Of a DNA stretch of 7,628 nucleotides, positions 6,571 through 7,628 are shown in pieces. A model generated the notes under the pieces. It saw only the letters and a list, made by a program, of their open reading frames with translations, made no database searches and had not been told where the DNA came from. The stretch is from positions 1 through 7,628 of the forward strand of contig PWMP01000080.1 of the NCBI GenBank assembly GCA_003558145.1, in the 5' to 3' direction. Every line of letters begins with the position of its first letter. The first letter of the stretch is position 1. The translations under genes and the position numbers were made by a program. This DNA comes from Elusimicrobiota bacterium. GTDB lineage: Bacteria > CG03 > SLGR01 > PWQF01.

Positions 6571-6598
6571 TTGACAAATCAAAATTTCTTTTTAAACT
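6571..6598 (+). promoter_or_regulatory. Promoter of the pyrR-pyrB operon
   Basis: A perfect TTGACA at 6571-6576 is followed after 16 bases by TAAACT (6593-6598), which matches TATAAT at four of six positions. Transcription would start near 6605, giving a leader of about 55 bases. The T-tracts directly upstream support promoter use. Confidence 0.55.
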
Positions 6599-6604
6599 TA
6601 TCTT

Positions 6605-6621
6605 AAAGACCAGACCTCTTT
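6605..6621 (+). promoter_or_regulatory. Short hairpin at the predicted 5' end of the pyrR transcript
   Basis: AAAGA pairs with TCTTT (5 bp) around the loop CCAGACC. The left side reads AGACCAGA, partly like the AGUCCAGA part of a PyrR binding loop, but the conserved GAGG that should follow is missing. No terminator or antiterminator follows it. It is a weak candidate for an RNA control element. Confidence 0.25.
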
Positions 6622-6647
6622 GAAAAAAATAATTCTGCCTTCTAATA

Positions 6648-6654
6648 TAAGGAG
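6648..6654 (+). promoter_or_regulatory. Ribosome binding site of pyrR
   Basis: TAAGGAG ends 5 bases before the ATG at 6660. It favours this start over the in-frame ATG six codons further on. Confidence 0.85.
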
Positions 6655-6659
6655 AAACC

Positions 6660-7211
6660 ATGAAAGAAACAAAAATTATGGACTCTCAGGAGTTCCAGCG
6701 AAAAATCAAAAGGCTTTCCTCGGAAATCATAGACGACACCAGGGGAGCTGAAAATCTTGTCCTCATCGGAATCCGTTCAGCCGGCGCTTATGTTGCAAAA
6801 CGCATTGCGCAGCAGGTCAAAAAATCTGCCGGCAAGGAAATACCCGTAGGAATACTCGACATTACCCTTTACAGGGATGATTTTTTCAATCGCCCCATTC
6901 AGCCGCAGATAAAGCAGACTATACTTAATTTTGATATTACTGACAAGCACGTGATCCTGGTTGATGATGTTTTATGGACGGGACGCACCGTCAGGGCGGC
7001 GCTGGATCACATGATTGACTTCGGAAGGCCGGCCAAAGTCCGCCTCTGCGTCCTTTTTGACAGGGGATACAGGGATTTTCCGATAGAACCTAATTATGTC
7101 GGAAAAAAGATAGACCTTCCGAAAAATGCCTGGGTGCAGCTGATGATGACCGAGGACGGCGGAAAGGACGAAGTATTCGTGACCGACAGAAAACCCGGTG
7201 AAGGGAGTTAA
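6660..7211 (+). CDS. pyrR: PyrR family protein: pyrimidine operon regulator / uracil phosphoribosyltransferase
   Basis: PyrR proteins bind UMP or UTP and pyr mRNA to control pyrimidine genes, and many also convert uracil plus PRPP to UMP. The 183-residue length is normal. The type I phosphoribosyltransferase PRPP site is clear as VILVDDVLWTGRTVRAALD (98-116), and DRGYRDFPIEPNYVGK (134-149) matches the PyrR C-terminal block. Two differences from the usual family stand out: the segment normally reading GI-(K/R/P)-TRG is GIRSAG (37-42), and DRGHR is DRGYR. The first lies in the loop that handles PRPP and nucleotide, so catalysis or RNA binding could be altered. Its leader has no recognisable attenuator. 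It is followed after 4 bases by pyrB, the common order in Gram-positive and several other bacteria. The family is secure; the regulatory activity is inferred. Confidence 0.92.
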   Translation: MKETKIMDSQEFQRKIKRLSSEIIDDTRGAENLVLIGIRSAGAYVAKRIAQQVKKSAGKEIPVGILDITLYRDDFFNRPIQPQIKQTILNFDITDKHVILVDDVLWTGRTVRAALDHMIDFGRPAKVRLCVLFDRGYRDFPIEPNYVGKKIDLPKNAWVQLMMTEDGGKDEVFVTDRKPGEGS

Positions 7212-7215
7212 GATC

Positions 7216-7628
7216 ATGAATTTCAACCGCAAAGACCTTATAGAGCTTGAAACACTTAGTAAAGAGGAAATAGAGCTGATTCTTGATACGGCCAAACCTA
7301 TGAAAGACGTTTTTACCCGTACCGTAAAGAAAACGCCGCCTCTCAGGGGGAAAACAGTCGTAACCCTTTTCTATGAACCCTCCACCCGAACAAGAATATC
7401 TTTTGAACTGGCAGCAAAACGCCTCAGCGCAGACACGATAAATATAGCAGCAAAGGCATCATCCATAGAAAAAGGAGAAAGCCTTATTGACACAGGCCGT
7501 ACGGTTCAGGCCCTTGGAGCCGACATTATAATAATGAGGCATCCCCATTCAGGGGCGCCGCATCTGCTGAGTAAGCATGTGAAATGCTCAATAATAAACG
7601 CCGGGGACGGCACACACGAACATCCTAC
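7216..7628 (+). CDS. pyrB: Aspartate carbamoyltransferase catalytic chain (5' part, cut by window edge)
   Basis: The enzyme joins carbamoyl phosphate and aspartate, the first committed step of UMP synthesis. The 137 complete codons cover most of the carbamoyl-phosphate domain. The phosphate-binding motif STRTR is at residues 56-60 within FYEPSTRTRISFELA. The 80s loop follows as SSIEKGESLIDT (82-93), whose Lys86 corresponds to the lysine that reaches into the neighbouring subunit's active site. INAGDGTHEHPT at the edge matches the conserved HPTQ region. The pattern separates it from ornithine carbamoyltransferase. A GGGAG ribosome site inside the end of pyrR precedes the ATG. The gene is intact as far as it is visible, and more pyr genes probably follow beyond the window. 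Confidence 0.95.
   Translation, partial: MNFNRKDLIELETLSKEEIELILDTAKPMKDVFTRTVKKTPPLRGKTVVTLFYEPSTRTRISFELAAKRLSADTINIAAKASSIEKGESLIDTGRTVQALGADIIIMRHPHSGAPHLLSKHVKCSIINAGDGTHEHP

Larger units (their letters stand above)
6257..6659. other. Divergent intergenic region between nrdD and pyrR
   Basis: These 403 bases are AT-rich and carry no convincing gene. The only frame of note, 6383-6574 on the plus strand, has T-rich codons, no ribosome site and runs into the pyrR promoter. Elements seen are a nrdD promoter candidate, a leader dyad, a 17-base near-palindrome, phased T-tracts and a pyrR promoter; these are listed separately. No riboswitch, tRNA or convincing NrdR box pair was recognised. Confidence 0.8.

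Noticed and set aside
6383..6574. 63-codon plus-strand frame in the intergenic region
   Set aside because: T-rich DNA gives a Phe/Cys/Ser-rich peptide; there is no ribosome site, and the frame ends inside the pyrR promoter.
6972..7295. 107-codon minus-strand frame across the pyrR-pyrB junction
   Set aside because: Antisense to two clear genes, with Ser/Arg-rich low-information sequence.
1..7628. Mobile element, CRISPR, toxin-antitoxin, defence or phage genes
   Set aside because: None seen. All clear genes are housekeeping nucleotide enzymes or their regulator, with no repeats or integrase-like proteins.

Overview
The window is ordinary chromosomal DNA from a bacterium. It holds two divergent nucleotide-metabolism gene clusters separated by one intergenic region of about 400 bases. 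I see no mobile element, CRISPR array, tRNA, rRNA or phage gene. The class III (oxygen-sensitive, glycyl radical) ribonucleotide reductase points to an anaerobe or a facultative anaerobe. ThyX instead of ThyA, a free-standing GMP synthetase ATP-PPase subunit and a GuaB3-type IMP dehydrogenase suggest a less-studied anaerobic lineage rather than an enteric bacterium or Bacillus. Base composition is moderately AT-leaning. I cannot name the phylum from the sequence alone.

Minus-strand cluster, in transcription order from about 6360 down to 1: nrdD (anaerobic ribonucleotide reductase), nrdG (its radical-SAM activase), thyX (FAD-dependent thymidylate synthase), a guaB3-type IMP dehydrogenase, dcd (dCTP deaminase), the ATP-PPase half of GMP synthetase, and the first codons of another gene cut by the left edge. 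That last gene begins Met-Asp-Lys-Glu-Tyr-Cys-Gly and could be a class II glutamine amidotransferase such as PurF. Gaps are +5, +2, +16, -4, +10 and +9 bases, so this looks like one operon. It joins two tasks: making deoxynucleotides without oxygen (NrdD/NrdG, then dCTP to dUTP by Dcd, then dUMP to dTMP by ThyX) and making guanine nucleotides (IMP to XMP to GMP). The dUTPase step and the glutaminase subunit of GMP synthetase are not visible here.

Plus-strand cluster: pyrR and the first 137 codons of pyrB (aspartate carbamoyltransferase), 4 bases apart. This is the start of a pyrimidine biosynthesis operon that runs off the right edge. A good -35/-10 pair lies upstream of pyrR. The predicted leader is too short for a classical PyrR attenuator, and PyrR itself differs from the usual family motifs at two places.

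The intergenic region (6257-6659) holds back-to-back promoter candidates, a near-perfect 17-base dyad, a small hairpin-forming dyad in the nrdD leader, and a set of T-tracts spaced roughly one helical turn apart just upstream of the pyrR -35 box. I found no clearly new biological system. The points most worth checking are the split GMP synthetase with its unidentified neighbour, the unusual NrdD C-terminal tail, and the altered PyrR.
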